Below, one piece after another: positions 18,223 to 26,989 of a DNA stretch of 48,640 bases. Numbering within the stretch: position 1 is the stretch's first letter; every line of letters starts with the position of its first letter. The translations under genes were made by a program, and so were the position numbers. Source of the stretch: Candidatus Coprenecus merdigallinarum (GTDB lineage Bacteria; Bacteroidota; Bacteroidia; Bacteroidales; UBA932); the NCBI GenBank assembly GCA_018712545.1, contig DVGV01000005.1:1-48640 (forward strand), written 5' to 3'. The notes under the pieces were generated by a model, which was not told the origin of the DNA, searched no databases, and saw nothing but the letters and a program-made list of their open reading frames with translations.

Positions 18223-19210
18223 CCTCTTCTTCGAATATCCCTGGGTGCTGTGGCTGGAGCTGCTGCTCGTCCCCATGGCCGCATGGTACATCTGGAAACA
18301 GGTGCGCCGCCGCCGGCCATACGTGGCCATGTCCACCACGGCCCCGTTCTCTGCGGCCAGCGCAGGCCTCGCCCGGGTGCTCCGCCATCTGCCGGCAGTG
18401 CTGAGGCTCATAGCCGTGGCCCTGCTGATAGTGGCCATAGCCCGGCCACGCAGCTCGTCCAATGTCAGCAGAACCGACGCCGAGGGCATCGACATCGTCC
18501 TGGCCCTGGACGTGTCCACCAGTATGCTGGCCCGCGACTTCAACCCGGACCGCATCGAGGCGGCCAAGAACATAGCCATAGAGTTCATCTCCCAGCGCCC
18601 CTCGGACCGTATCGGAGTGGTGGTCTTTGCCGGCGAGAGCTACACCCAGTCGCCCCTGACCACCGACCGGGCCACCCTGATCAACCTCATCAAGGAGATA
18701 GAGTGCGGTCTGATAGATGACGGTACCGCGATAGGCAACGGTCTGGCCAATGCCGTGGCCCGCCTCAAGGACTCCAAGGCCAAGAGCCGGGTGGTCATCC
18801 TGCTCACTGACGGAGTCAACAACCGAGGCGAGATAGCTCCCCTGACAGCGGCCGAGATAGCCAAGACCTACGGGGTACGCGTCTACACGATAGGCGTGGG
18901 CGCCATGGGCACGGCTCCTTATCCCGTGATGACGCCGTTCGGAGTGCAGGTGCGCAACATCCCCGTGGAGATAGACGAGGAACTGCTGGAGCAGATAGCC
19001 GAGCAGACCGGAGGCTCCTACTTCCGCGCCACCGACAATACCAAGCTGATGCAGATCTACGGAGAGATCAACGAGATGGAGAAGGTCAAGATTACGGTCG
19101 ACTCCTTCCCCGTCTATACCGAGGAATTCGGCCGTTTCGCCGTATGGGCCCTGGCCGCGTTCCTGCTAGAGATAATTTTGAGAATTTTTGCAGCAAGGAG
19201 GATAGCATGA
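18215..19210 (+). CDS. batA: BatA, membrane-anchored vWA protein
   Basis: The protein has 331 residues from the ATG at 18215, which has a strong ribosome site (AAAGGAGGG) just upstream and overlaps the previous gene by 8 bases. Two N-terminal hydrophobic segments (about 5-27 and 58-78) precede a vWA domain with an intact metal site (LALDVSTSML) and LLTDGVNNRG. A C-terminal helix (about 305-325) follows. The Bat proteins were named for aerotolerance in Bacteroides fragilis; the vWA domain is expected to bind partners through a metal ion. batB begins inside its last codons. Confidence 0.95.
   Translation: MNNLFFEYPWVLWLELLLVPMAAWYIWKQVRRRRPYVAMSTTAPFSAASAGLARVLRHLPAVLRLIAVALLIVAIARPRSSSNVSRTDAEGIDIVLALDVSTSMLARDFNPDRIEAAKNIAIEFISQRPSDRIGVVVFAGESYTQSPLTTDRATLINLIKEIECGLIDDGTAIGNGLANAVARLKDSKAKSRVVILLTDGVNNRGEIAPLTAAEIAKTYGVRVYTIGVGAMGTAPYPVMTPFGVQVRNIPVEIDEELLEQIAEQTGGSYFRATDNTKLMQIYGEINEMEKVKITVDSFPVYTEEFGRFAVWALAAFLLEIILRIFAARRIA
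19195..19201 (+). promoter_or_regulatory. Strong Shine-Dalgarno before batB
   Basis: AAGGAGG lies inside the end of batA, 5 bases before the batB ATG at 19207. It fixes the start of batB and suggests coupled translation. Such perfect sites are uncommon in Bacteroidota genes. Confidence 0.7.
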
Positions 19211-20955
19211 TTTATTTGGCACAAGGCGGGTATCTGCTGCTGATATTGCTGATACCCCTGATGTTTACAGCATACTGGCTGATGCGCCGGCTCAGGAAGA
19301 GGCGGATCGCCCGTTTCGGAGACCCGGAGCTGGTGGCCCGGCTCACCCCCGAAGTCCCGCGGCGCAAGGGATGGATGAAACTCGCCCTGCTCTCCATCGC
19401 CCTGCTTTTCCTGGCCATAGGTATGGCCCGGCCTCAGCTGGGCGCTATCCTCAAGGAGAAGGAAATCAAGGGCGCCGAGATCATGGTCGTACTCGACGTC
19501 TCCAACTCCATGCTGGCCGAGGACTACTCGCCCAACCGCCTGGAGCGGGCCAAGCTGGCCATCTCGAAGCTGGTGGACGAGCTGCAGGGCGACCGCATCG
19601 GCCTGATCATCTTCGCCGGCGAGTCCTTCGTCCAGCTGCCCATCACTTCCGACTACGTATCGGCCAAGATATTCCTCAACTCGATTACCACCGAGTCCGT
19701 ACCCGTGCAGGGTACGGCCCTGGGCGAGGCCATCCGGACCGCCATCCGCGGCTTTACCTCCGAGAGCGAGCACAGCCGGGCCATCATCCTGATAACCGAC
19801 GGTGAGAACCATGAGGACGACCCCGTGGCTGCAGCACGCGATGCGGTGGACATGGGGACGAGGGTATTCTGCATCGGAGTCGGCTCTCCCGAGGGCAAGC
19901 CTATTCCCATGGACGGCGACCTGCTCAAGGACAAGGACGGCAATATCGTCGTGACCCGTCTCGACGAGCAGACCCTCAGGGACATCGCCTCCGCGGGCGA
20001 GGGCCTCTATGTGAGGGCCGGCAATACGGAGTTCGGCCTCAATCCCGTCATCGACGAGATCCGCACCCTCCAGGACAAGGAGTTCCAGTCCGTAGTATTC
20101 GAAGAATTTGACGAACAGTATATGTACTTTTTTGCAATAGCACTCGTGTTCCTTCTGCTGGAGTTCTTCATGTCGGATACCCGCAACAGGAGGAGTCTCT
20201 TCGGCCGCAGCGGTAAGACTCTTGCGGTCCTGGCCGCTGTGATGGTGCTCTCGCCGGCCGTGCTTTCGGCCCAGAGCGACCGCTCCGAGGTCCGCGCCGG
20301 CAACCGGGACTTCAAGAAGGGGATGTACCGCGAGGCGGAGATAGACTACAAGCGGGCCCTGATCGCCGATTCGGCATCAGTCACTGCCAAGTACAATCTG
20401 GGCAACGCCCTCTACAAGGCGGAGAGCTACAATGAGGCGGAGCTTTACTTCCGGAATCTGGGAGACACCCTGAAGAATCTGTCGCCCTCCAAGGCCTCGG
20501 ATTATTTCCACAACAGCGGCAACCTGGCCCTCAAGCAGAAGAAATATCAGGAGGCCGTAGAGGCGTTCAAGGAGTCCCTCCGCCTGGAACCGGACAACTT
20601 CGAGACCAAGTCCAACCTGGCCTACGCCCAGAAGATGCTGAAGGACCAGCAGCAGAATCAGCAGAGTCAGAATCAGCAGCAACAGCAGCAGGACCAGAAC
20701 CAGGATCAGGACCAGAACCAGAATAACGATCAGCAGCATGATCAGAATCAGGACCAGAATCAGAACAACGACCAGAACCAGGACCAGCAGAACCAGGATC
20801 AGCAGCAACAGCCTCAGGCTCAGCCGCAGATATCCCCTCAGGCCGCCCAGCAGATGCTCCAGGCCATAGAGGACAAGGAGAAGCAGACCCAGGACAAGGT
20901 CAAGAAGGCCAAGGCCCTGAAGGAGAAATCCAAAGAGAAGGAGAAAAATTGGTAA
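19207..20955 (+). CDS. BatB-BatC fusion (vWA domain plus TPR and Gln/Asn-rich tail)
   Basis: The protein has 582 residues. Residues 1-322 are a full BatB: helices at about 6-25 and 57-74, a vWA domain with metal site DVSNS (97-101) and ILITDGENHED, and a helix at about 307-322. A basic stretch (RNRRSLFGRSGK) leads to a second hydrophobic segment (338-355) ending in SPAVLSAQ, which looks like a signal peptide. TPR repeats follow (about 362-476), then a Gln/Asn/Asp-rich tract (480-540) and a Lys-rich end; this is the BatC layout. In Bacteroides these are usually two genes. No stop or frameshift separates them here. Whether the product is cleaved at the inner signal is unknown. Confidence 0.9.
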   Translation: MIYLAQGGYLLLILLIPLMFTAYWLMRRLRKRRIARFGDPELVARLTPEVPRRKGWMKLALLSIALLFLAIGMARPQLGAILKEKEIKGAEIMVVLDVSNSMLAEDYSPNRLERAKLAISKLVDELQGDRIGLIIFAGESFVQLPITSDYVSAKIFLNSITTESVPVQGTALGEAIRTAIRGFTSESEHSRAIILITDGENHEDDPVAAARDAVDMGTRVFCIGVGSPEGKPIPMDGDLLKDKDGNIVVTRLDEQTLRDIASAGEGLYVRAGNTEFGLNPVIDEIRTLQDKEFQSVVFEEFDEQYMYFFAIALVFLLLEFFMSDTRNRRSLFGRSGKTLAVLAAVMVLSPAVLSAQSDRSEVRAGNRDFKKGMYREAEIDYKRALIADSASVTAKYNLGNALYKAESYNEAELYFRNLGDTLKNLSPSKASDYFHNSGNLALKQKKYQEAVEAFKESLRLEPDNFETKSNLAYAQKMLKDQQQNQQSQNQQQQQQDQNQDQDQNQNNDQQHDQNQDQNQNNDQNQDQQNQDQQQQPQAQPQISPQAAQQMLQAIEDKEKQTQDKVKKAKALKEKSKEKEKNW

Positions 20956-20976
20956 AAAAGGGAGAAGACAGATAAA

Positions 20977-22794
20977 ATGACAGGAATGTACAGGAAATTC
21001 AGCAAATTGGCCGCGGCGGCAGTATCCGCACTGCTGTGCGCGCTGTCAGCGTCGGCCCAGAACAGCTTTACGGTGGACGCACCGGCGGTGGTCTCCACCG
21101 ACGAGATATTCAGGGTGGTATTCACGGCAACTTACGAGGGCGGCAAGGTGTCGGACTTCACACCTCCCTCCTTCGAGGGACTGGAGGTGCTGGCCGGACC
21201 GATTCCGTCTACATCGACCAGTTTTCAGAGTATCAACGGCCAGAGCTCCACTACCCATGCTCACAGCTACACATACACCGTAAGGGCTGTGCAGGAGGGC
21301 AAGGTGACTCTGGCTCCGGCTTCGGTGAAGATAGGAAAGGAGACTTATAGGACAGAGTCCAGAACTATAGAAGCCGTCAAGGGCGAAGTGCCTGACCAGG
21401 GTTCAGCCGCTTCCGGAGGGCAGCGGCAGAGCGCGGGTGAGGACCTGATGCTGCGCATGAGCGTCAGCAAGACCCGGGCGGTAGTGGGAGAGCCGGTCAT
21501 AGTGACCCTCAAGCTCTATGTCCAGACTTCTGCCATCAGCGGTTTCGAGGACGTGCGCTTCCCTACCTTCGACGGGTTCTGGAGCCAGGAGATAGACGCT
21601 CCTCAGAACATCCAGTTCGTCCGCGAGAACTACAACGGGAAGATCTACAACGCGGCACTTCTGCGGCGTTACATGCTGCTGCCCCAGCAGACCGGAGCCC
21701 TGACCATCGACCCCTCCGAGCTGGTGTGTCTTCTCCAGGTGCAGGCCGAGTCTTCCGGGCCCCGATCCATCTTCGACGATTTCTTCAGCTCCTACCAGAC
21801 TATACGCAAACGGGTGACCAGCGAACCGGTGACCGTCAATGTCTCGGCCCTTCCCGCCGGAGCTCCGGCATCATTTACAGGCGGAGTGGGCACATTCCGG
21901 ATGAGCGCAGGCTTCAGCTCTGACAGCGTGTCGGCCCATGAGGCCACCTCCCTGAAGGTGGAGATTTCCGGTACCGGCAACATCAACCTGGTCGAGGCTC
22001 CAAAGGTTCAGTTGCCCGCCGACTTCGAGGCCTACGATGTGCGCAAGACCGATGACATCACCACGGGAGCATCCGGTTCCACCGGAACACTGATCTTCGA
22101 GTATCCTTTCATTCCCAGGGCTCCCGGAGTTTTCGAGATAGAGCCTGTGGAATTTACCTACTATGACATAGAGGCCGGCCGCTACCGCACCCTTTCTTCC
22201 GGACCGCTGCGCCTGAAGGTGGGCGAGGGCACCCGCACCGATGCGGCCGTCATTCCCTCCGGAGTGAGCAAGCGGAGCGTCGAGAGTCTGGGAGAGGACA
22301 TCCGCTTTATTTCCACCGTGCCTCACTTGAAAAAGGCCGGCCGGATGATGGTCAGCTCACCCGCGATGCTTATCATCCCGATAGTCATAGTGCTGGCGAC
22401 GGCTGCCGTGTGGGTGTTCCTGAGCCGCAGCATCGCCAGGCGCAGCGACATCGCCGGAACCCGTAACCGCAAGGCCCTGAAGGTGGCCCGCGCCCGTCTT
22501 AGGAATGCCTCCGCCTTCCTGAAGCAGGGACTTTACAGTGCGTTCTACGAGGAGCTGCACAAGGCCCTGCACGGCTACATCTCCGACAAGCTGATGCTGC
22601 CGGTGGCCGACCTGACCCGCGAGAGGATAGGGGAGGAACTCCGCTCCCGCGGCAAGGACAGGGCCGTGATACAGGAGCTCTCCGACATACTCGATGCCTG
22701 CGAGTATGCCCGCTATGCCCCTGCTTCCGGCTCCGAGGCCATGGAGAAGCACTATGAGCAGGCAGTTAAGGTTGTTTCAGAAATAGAAAGTTGA
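20977..22794 (+). CDS. batD: BatD, periplasmic Ig-like membrane protein
   Basis: The protein has 605 residues. It has a signal peptide (AAAAVSALLCALSASAQ, about 10-28), then several beta-sandwich repeats (about 30-430) beginning FTVDAPAVVSTDEIFRVVF. One membrane helix lies near 460-482 (MLIIPIVIVLATAAVWVFL), and a cytosolic tail has FYEELHKALHGYISDKL. BatD proteins expose protein-binding domains in the periplasm and belong with BatA/B in one complex. It starts 21 bases after the batB-C stop. The tail resembles that of the unnamed protein at 17260, suggesting a shared ancestry. Confidence 0.94.
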   Translation: MTGMYRKFSKLAAAAVSALLCALSASAQNSFTVDAPAVVSTDEIFRVVFTATYEGGKVSDFTPPSFEGLEVLAGPIPSTSTSFQSINGQSSTTHAHSYTYTVRAVQEGKVTLAPASVKIGKETYRTESRTIEAVKGEVPDQGSAASGGQRQSAGEDLMLRMSVSKTRAVVGEPVIVTLKLYVQTSAISGFEDVRFPTFDGFWSQEIDAPQNIQFVRENYNGKIYNAALLRRYMLLPQQTGALTIDPSELVCLLQVQAESSGPRSIFDDFFSSYQTIRKRVTSEPVTVNVSALPAGAPASFTGGVGTFRMSAGFSSDSVSAHEATSLKVEISGTGNINLVEAPKVQLPADFEAYDVRKTDDITTGASGSTGTLIFEYPFIPRAPGVFEIEPVEFTYYDIEAGRYRTLSSGPLRLKVGEGTRTDAAVIPSGVSKRSVESLGEDIRFISTVPHLKKAGRMMVSSPAMLIIPIVIVLATAAVWVFLSRSIARRSDIAGTRNRKALKVARARLRNASAFLKQGLYSAFYEELHKALHGYISDKLMLPVADLTRERIGEELRSRGKDRAVIQELSDILDACEYARYAPASGSEAMEKHYEQAVKVVSEIES

Positions 22795-22796
22795 GT

Positions 22797-23570
22797 ATGA
22801 AGACGATGATAAGAACGATGATTGCCGCTGTGGTGCTGGCTGTATCCGCTGTGACGGCTGCAGGAGCCCGGGATGTGGACTCTCTATGGGCACAGGCGGT
22901 GAATGAATATACCGCGGAGAATTACGAGACGGCCCTTGCCGCATTCACTTCTATCGAGGAGGCAGGATATGTTTCCCCCGATCTGTATTACAATATGGGC
23001 AACTGCTGCTACAAGCTGGGACACCGCCTCGGTCTCTCGATTCTCTATTACGAGAAGGCTTTGAAGCTGGATCCGTCATATGAGGACGCGGCCGTCAACC
23101 TGGAGATAGCCCGGGAGGGAACTCTGGACAGGATAGAGGCAGTTCCGGACTTCATCCTGCTGACGTGGTTCAGGGAATTCCGCGATACCCTTTCGTCCGA
23201 TTCCTGGGCATGGATTGCCCTTGCCCTGCTTCTGACAGTGGCCGTAATGGTGCTGCTGTTCCGCTTCGGACGCTCCCTGGCCCTGCGCAAGACGGCTTTC
23301 GCCCTGGCGGTGGTGGCCCTAGTCTTCATGGTGATTTCCGCTGCTTTTGCCTTCAACCTGCGCTCGGCCGTCGAGGACTCGGGCGAGGCGGTGGTGACAG
23401 TACCGGTGAGCAGCGTCAAGAGCTCGCCCGGTTCCACAGACCAGTCCCTCTTCATCCTGCACGAGGGGACGAAGGTCTCCGTGGTGGACAGCCTCGGGGA
23501 GTGGTACCGCATAGAACTGTCGGACGGAAGGCAGGGATGGATGCAGGGAAATGATGTTGAACTTATTTAA
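22797..23570 (+). CDS. batE: BatE, TPR and SH3-domain membrane protein
   Basis: The protein has 257 residues from the ATG at 22797; the in-frame TTG at 22791 overlaps the batD stop. A signal peptide (about 1-25) is followed by TPR repeats (about 30-110, with YYNMGNCCYKLGHRLG). Two membrane helices lie at about 137-157 and 165-187, and a bacterial SH3 domain lies at the C-terminus (about 198-257: VPVSSVKSSPGSTDQS and GRQGWMQGNDVELI). SH3 domains often bind peptidoglycan, so the protein may tie the Bat complex to the wall. It is the last bat gene; the mutase gene follows 12 bases later and may share the transcript. Confidence 0.94.
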   Translation: MKTMIRTMIAAVVLAVSAVTAAGARDVDSLWAQAVNEYTAENYETALAAFTSIEEAGYVSPDLYYNMGNCCYKLGHRLGLSILYYEKALKLDPSYEDAAVNLEIAREGTLDRIEAVPDFILLTWFREFRDTLSSDSWAWIALALLLTVAVMVLLFRFGRSLALRKTAFALAVVALVFMVISAAFAFNLRSAVEDSGEAVVTVPVSSVKSSPGSTDQSLFILHEGTKVSVVDSLGEWYRIELSDGRQGWMQGNDVELI

Positions 23571-23582
23571 AACCTTATAGCT

Positions 23583-24971
23583 ATGACACTTATCAAATCT
23601 ATTTCCGGTATCAGGGGCACTATCGGCGGCTCCTGCGGAGAGGCGCTTACGCCACTGGACATTGTCAAATTCGTATCTGCATACTCCTCGATGCTGCACC
23701 GCAGCAAGGGAGGCCGCCGGCTCAAGGTGGTAGTCGGCCGTGACGCGCGTATCTCGGGTCCCATGGTGGACGAGATCGTCTGCGGCACCCTCAGGGCCTG
23801 CGGCATCGACGTGGTCAACGCCGGCCTGGCCTCCACTCCCACCGTGGAGATGGCCGTGATCTTCGAGAAGGCCGACGGAGGCATCATCCTGACCGCCTCG
23901 CACAATCCCAAGCAGTGGAATGCCCTCAAGCTGCTCAATGAGCACGGCGAGTTCCTCAATGCCGCTGAAGGGGCTGAGCTGGTGGAGATCGCTGACCGGG
24001 AAGGATTCGAATACTGTGATGTCGACTCCCTGGGCTCATACGTCGAGAAGGATTTCACCGACGCGCACATACAGGCTGTCCTGGCTCATCCTCTGGTGGA
24101 TGCGGAGGGTATCCGCGCACACGGTTTCAAGGTGGTGCTGGATGCGGTCAATTCGGTGGGAGGCATCGTGATGCCCCGCCTGCTGGAGGCTCTCGGAGTG
24201 AAGTGTGTGAAGCTCAACTGCGAGCCTACCGGACATTTTGCCCACAACCCGGAGCCGCTGCCGTCCCACCTGGTGGACCTGTGCTCGAGGGTAGCTTCCG
24301 AGAAGGCCGACCTGGGTATCGCGGTGGATCCTGACGTGGACCGTCTCGCCCTTGTATGCGAGGACGGCTCGTTCTTCGGCGAGGAGTACACGCTGGTATC
24401 CGTAGCTGACTATGTGCTTTCGCTCAAGCCCGGTCCCACAGTCTCCAACCTGTCCTCTTCCCGCGCTCTGCGTGACGTGACAGAGGCTCACGGCTGCACC
24501 TACACCGCTTCTGCAGTGGGGGAGGTCAATGTGACCACCGAGATGAAGCGTACCGGCGCCGTTATCGGGGGCGAGGGCAACGGAGGTGTCATCGTGCCCG
24601 ACCTGCACTACGGCCGCGACGCTCTTATCGGCACAGCTCTCTTCCTGAGCTCCCTGGTGCGTTCCGGCAAGAAGGTGACCGAGGTACGCGCCGGCCTGCC
24701 CCAGTACGTGATATCCAAGAACCGTATCGAGCTCTCCGACCGCTCGCTGATAGAGAAGATACTGGGTGAAATCAAGAAACGCTACGCCTCGGAGCGCATC
24801 ACCGATATCGACGGAGTGAAAATCGACTTCGACCGCGACAGGATGTGGGTACACCTGCGCAAGTCCAATACCGAGCCGATTATCCGCGTCTACTCGGAGG
24901 CCTCCGACGAGGCATCGGCCGAGAGGATTGCCGCCGAGGTGATAGGTATCGCTAAGGAAATCATAGGCTAG
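23583..24971 (+). CDS. glmM: Phosphoglucosamine mutase / phosphohexomutase
   Basis: The protein has 462 residues. The alpha-D-phosphohexomutase domains are recognisable. The N-terminus reads KSISGIRGTIGG, the phosphoserine loop is GIILTASHNPKQWNALK (about residues 100-116), the metal loop is IAVDPDVDRLALV, the sugar loop is GGEGNGGVI, and the C-terminal phosphate loop is RKSNTEPIIRVYSEA. GlmM converts glucosamine-6-phosphate to glucosamine-1-phosphate for UDP-GlcNAc. In Bacteroidota such proteins can also be phosphomannomutases, so the symbol is a best guess. The next gene, a NamZ relative, begins 3 bases after the stop. Confidence 0.88.
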   Translation: MTLIKSISGIRGTIGGSCGEALTPLDIVKFVSAYSSMLHRSKGGRRLKVVVGRDARISGPMVDEIVCGTLRACGIDVVNAGLASTPTVEMAVIFEKADGGIILTASHNPKQWNALKLLNEHGEFLNAAEGAELVEIADREGFEYCDVDSLGSYVEKDFTDAHIQAVLAHPLVDAEGIRAHGFKVVLDAVNSVGGIVMPRLLEALGVKCVKLNCEPTGHFAHNPEPLPSHLVDLCSRVASEKADLGIAVDPDVDRLALVCEDGSFFGEEYTLVSVADYVLSLKPGPTVSNLSSSRALRDVTEAHGCTYTASAVGEVNVTTEMKRTGAVIGGEGNGGVIVPDLHYGRDALIGTALFLSSLVRSGKKVTEVRAGLPQYVISKNRIELSDRSLIEKILGEIKKRYASERITDIDGVKIDFDRDRMWVHLRKSNTEPIIRVYSEASDEASAERIAAEVIGIAKEIIG

Positions 24972-24974
24972 CGC

Positions 24975-26156
24975 ATGTTCTCATTCAGAACTACCCCCCT
25001 GGACCGTCAGGAGGACCTGGTGCTGCGAAAGGGGTCCCTGGCCGTGCTGTGCAACCAGTCGGCCTGGGATCCGGAGCGGCAGGAGTATCTCTTCGGAGGA
25101 CTGTACCGGAGCGGACGGCTGCGCAAGGTATTCTATCCGGCGGACGGTCTCTTTGGAGAAATCCTGCCGGACGGAACTGCTCCCCGAAAGGATGTGGAGT
25201 ATGACAGGGCTTTCGGTATGACCGGATGCCGGTTCATTCCCCTGCGCTCCGGAGCAGGGGAGGACTTCGCTCCCGATCCCTCTATGTTCGAGGATGTGGA
25301 TGCCCTTATCGTTGAATATCAGGACACCGGCTCGCGCTATGACTCGATGACCGCTGTCCTGTACGATATTTTCCAGATGATTCATATCAGCGGCCTGTCC
25401 CTGTCGGTATATATTCTGGACAGGGAGAATATCTGCGGCCGTCAGGTGGAGGGCACGACCCTATGTCCGGGCAGTTCCGAGGCAGCGGGCATTGAGGGCA
25501 TCCCTCACCGTCACGGACTGACTCTCGGGGAGCTGGCCAACCTCTTCTATTCGGAGGTGGGCGCGAAGTTCCCCCTGCACATCATTTCCTATATGGTGCG
25601 TCCTGCAACCCAGTACCTGATGCCGTGGAGCATTCCTCCCAGGCCGGATGTGCCGGGGCTTTTTACCTCGGGCTTTTATTGTGGAATGGTCCTGCTGTCC
25701 GGTACCGACCTGAGCTGGGGAGAGGGCACGTCCCGGCCGTACGAGCTGTTCGGGGCCCCGTATCTGGAGCAGTGGCTCCGCGGGTGCGGCCTGGATTCCG
25801 TCTCGGATGCGGGAGTGTTCCTGCGGCGCACGGTATTCACCCCGCGTTTCGGGAGATGGCAGAATCAGCCCTGCTTCGGTTTCCAGCTGCTGCCCCGTCC
25901 AGGGGTTCCCTATCATTCCGTGGCCCATGCCCTGCGTATTCTCCGCACTCTGGTTTCGGGCAGGGCTCCGGTTGACATCACCATGCTGCCGGAAGTTACG
26001 GGAGACGAGATATTCTGCGGCTATGTGCAGGGAGCAGTGCCCGGAGAGGAACTCAAGGAGCACATAAAGGTGGAGGAGCAGAAGTGGATCCGCAAGGCCC
26101 GTCGCTATATGCTTTACGACGACCAGCTGGTGCGTGTGAAGACTATAAAGAATTAA
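24975..26156 (+). CDS. Divergent NamZ-like (DUF1343) protein without signal peptide
   Basis: The protein has 393 residues. DUF1343 landmarks are present in order: LAVLCNQSAWD, VEYQDTGSRYDSM, VYILDRENICGRQVEGTTL, IPHRHGLTLGELANLFYSE and DLSWGEGTSRPYELFGAPYL. NamZ enzymes remove terminal MurNAc from peptidoglycan fragments and are usually exported. This one has no signal peptide. In the segment where the family normally reads PEHGFRG it reads YPADGLFGE, so the usual acidic and His residues are replaced. It may be cytosolic and altered or inactive. It is coupled to the mutase gene (3 bases), hinting at a role in amino-sugar or wall-fragment metabolism. Confidence 0.82.
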   Translation: MFSFRTTPLDRQEDLVLRKGSLAVLCNQSAWDPERQEYLFGGLYRSGRLRKVFYPADGLFGEILPDGTAPRKDVEYDRAFGMTGCRFIPLRSGAGEDFAPDPSMFEDVDALIVEYQDTGSRYDSMTAVLYDIFQMIHISGLSLSVYILDRENICGRQVEGTTLCPGSSEAAGIEGIPHRHGLTLGELANLFYSEVGAKFPLHIISYMVRPATQYLMPWSIPPRPDVPGLFTSGFYCGMVLLSGTDLSWGEGTSRPYELFGAPYLEQWLRGCGLDSVSDAGVFLRRTVFTPRFGRWQNQPCFGFQLLPRPGVPYHSVAHALRILRTLVSGRAPVDITMLPEVTGDEIFCGYVQGAVPGEELKEHIKVEEQKWIRKARRYMLYDDQLVRVKTIKN

Positions 26157-26172
26157 TGATGATATTTTGAAT

Positions 26173-26989
26173 ATGAGCAGGTATTCTAAATAACAGGCAG
26201 CTCTGATGAGTCTGCCTGTTATTATGTTTATATCCTCTTGTCAGGCATGGTCTCCGGTCCCTGATCCGGATATGCTCAAGTATGAGTTGAGAGGAGATGT
26301 CGCATCGATGAAAAACTTAGTCTATACGTTGGATTCCACAGCGGACGGATATGTCGCTTCCGGTATCGAGGCGTCCATGAACAATGTCTACCTTGAGTTT
26401 GATACGGCCGGAAGACTTATCCTCATGCAGCGTATCAACAAGTACGATCAGCCCGGTGTCAAGGAGGTCTATGCCTATGACGGTGACGGTCGGCCGCTTG
26501 CCAAGTCGGTAGTTTTTCCGGACGGGACACTGAAGGAGAAGTGGAAGTACCGGTACAGGAGGGGACGCCTGCACTTTCAACGGCGGCGATACAGTCAACG
26601 GATACCGTACCGCGGAGTATGACAGTCTGGGGCGTAATGCCGGAGTCACGTCGTACACAGCGGGCAGTCGCAGGCTACTCAGCCGAATAAACATAAAGTA
26701 TGACTCCATGGGCAGAAGATCCCGTATCACGTCAGACGATATGTTCTTCAAGAAGATAGACAGCCGTATAAGTTATGACGCGGACGGTTTCTGCTCCAGG
26801 CAGGAACTTACCGGGCGCGGTGGTGTCATGGAGCTTACTTACATTATAAATAAAATCGATTCCGCAGGAAACTGGACTGAACGGGTCACTTGCCGGAACG
26901 GTATCCCCGTACGGATGGAAAGAAGAGAGATACAGTACCGCAAATTTATTCAGATGTCAGAATCAACTAGCGGAGGAGTCTCCTCATGA
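26173..26989 (+). pseudogene. Broken YD-repeat lipoprotein gene (nonsense plus frameshift)
   Basis: From the ATG at 26173 the frame reads MSRYSK, a TAA stop (26191-26193), then QAALMSLPVIMFISSCQAW. Without the stop this is a good lipoprotein signal ending in a Cys. The same frame continues to about 26560, then the homology moves to frame +1 near a GGGG run (26561-26564). From there TFNGGDTVNGYRTAEYDSLGR runs on to the stop at 26989. Repeats of the YDxxGR type (FDTAGRL, YDGDGRP, YDSLGR, YDSMGRR, YDADGF) and an end like DSAGNWTERVTCRNG are typical of Bacteroidota surface YD-repeat lipoproteins. Two separate lesions suggest real decay; a sequencing error could explain the second. A shortened product from 26206 is possible. 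Its end overlaps the convergent gene by 23 bases. Confidence 0.75.

Noticed and set aside
20640..20820. CAG/GAC-rich tract as a microsatellite or contaminating repeat
   Set aside because: It is in frame within the BatC part, where Gln/Asn-rich linkers are usual.
26206..26622. Intact 138-residue lipoprotein gene
   Set aside because: The end of this frame (QRRRYSQRIPYRGV) is unlike the repeats, while the +1 frame continues them, so a broken longer gene fits better.
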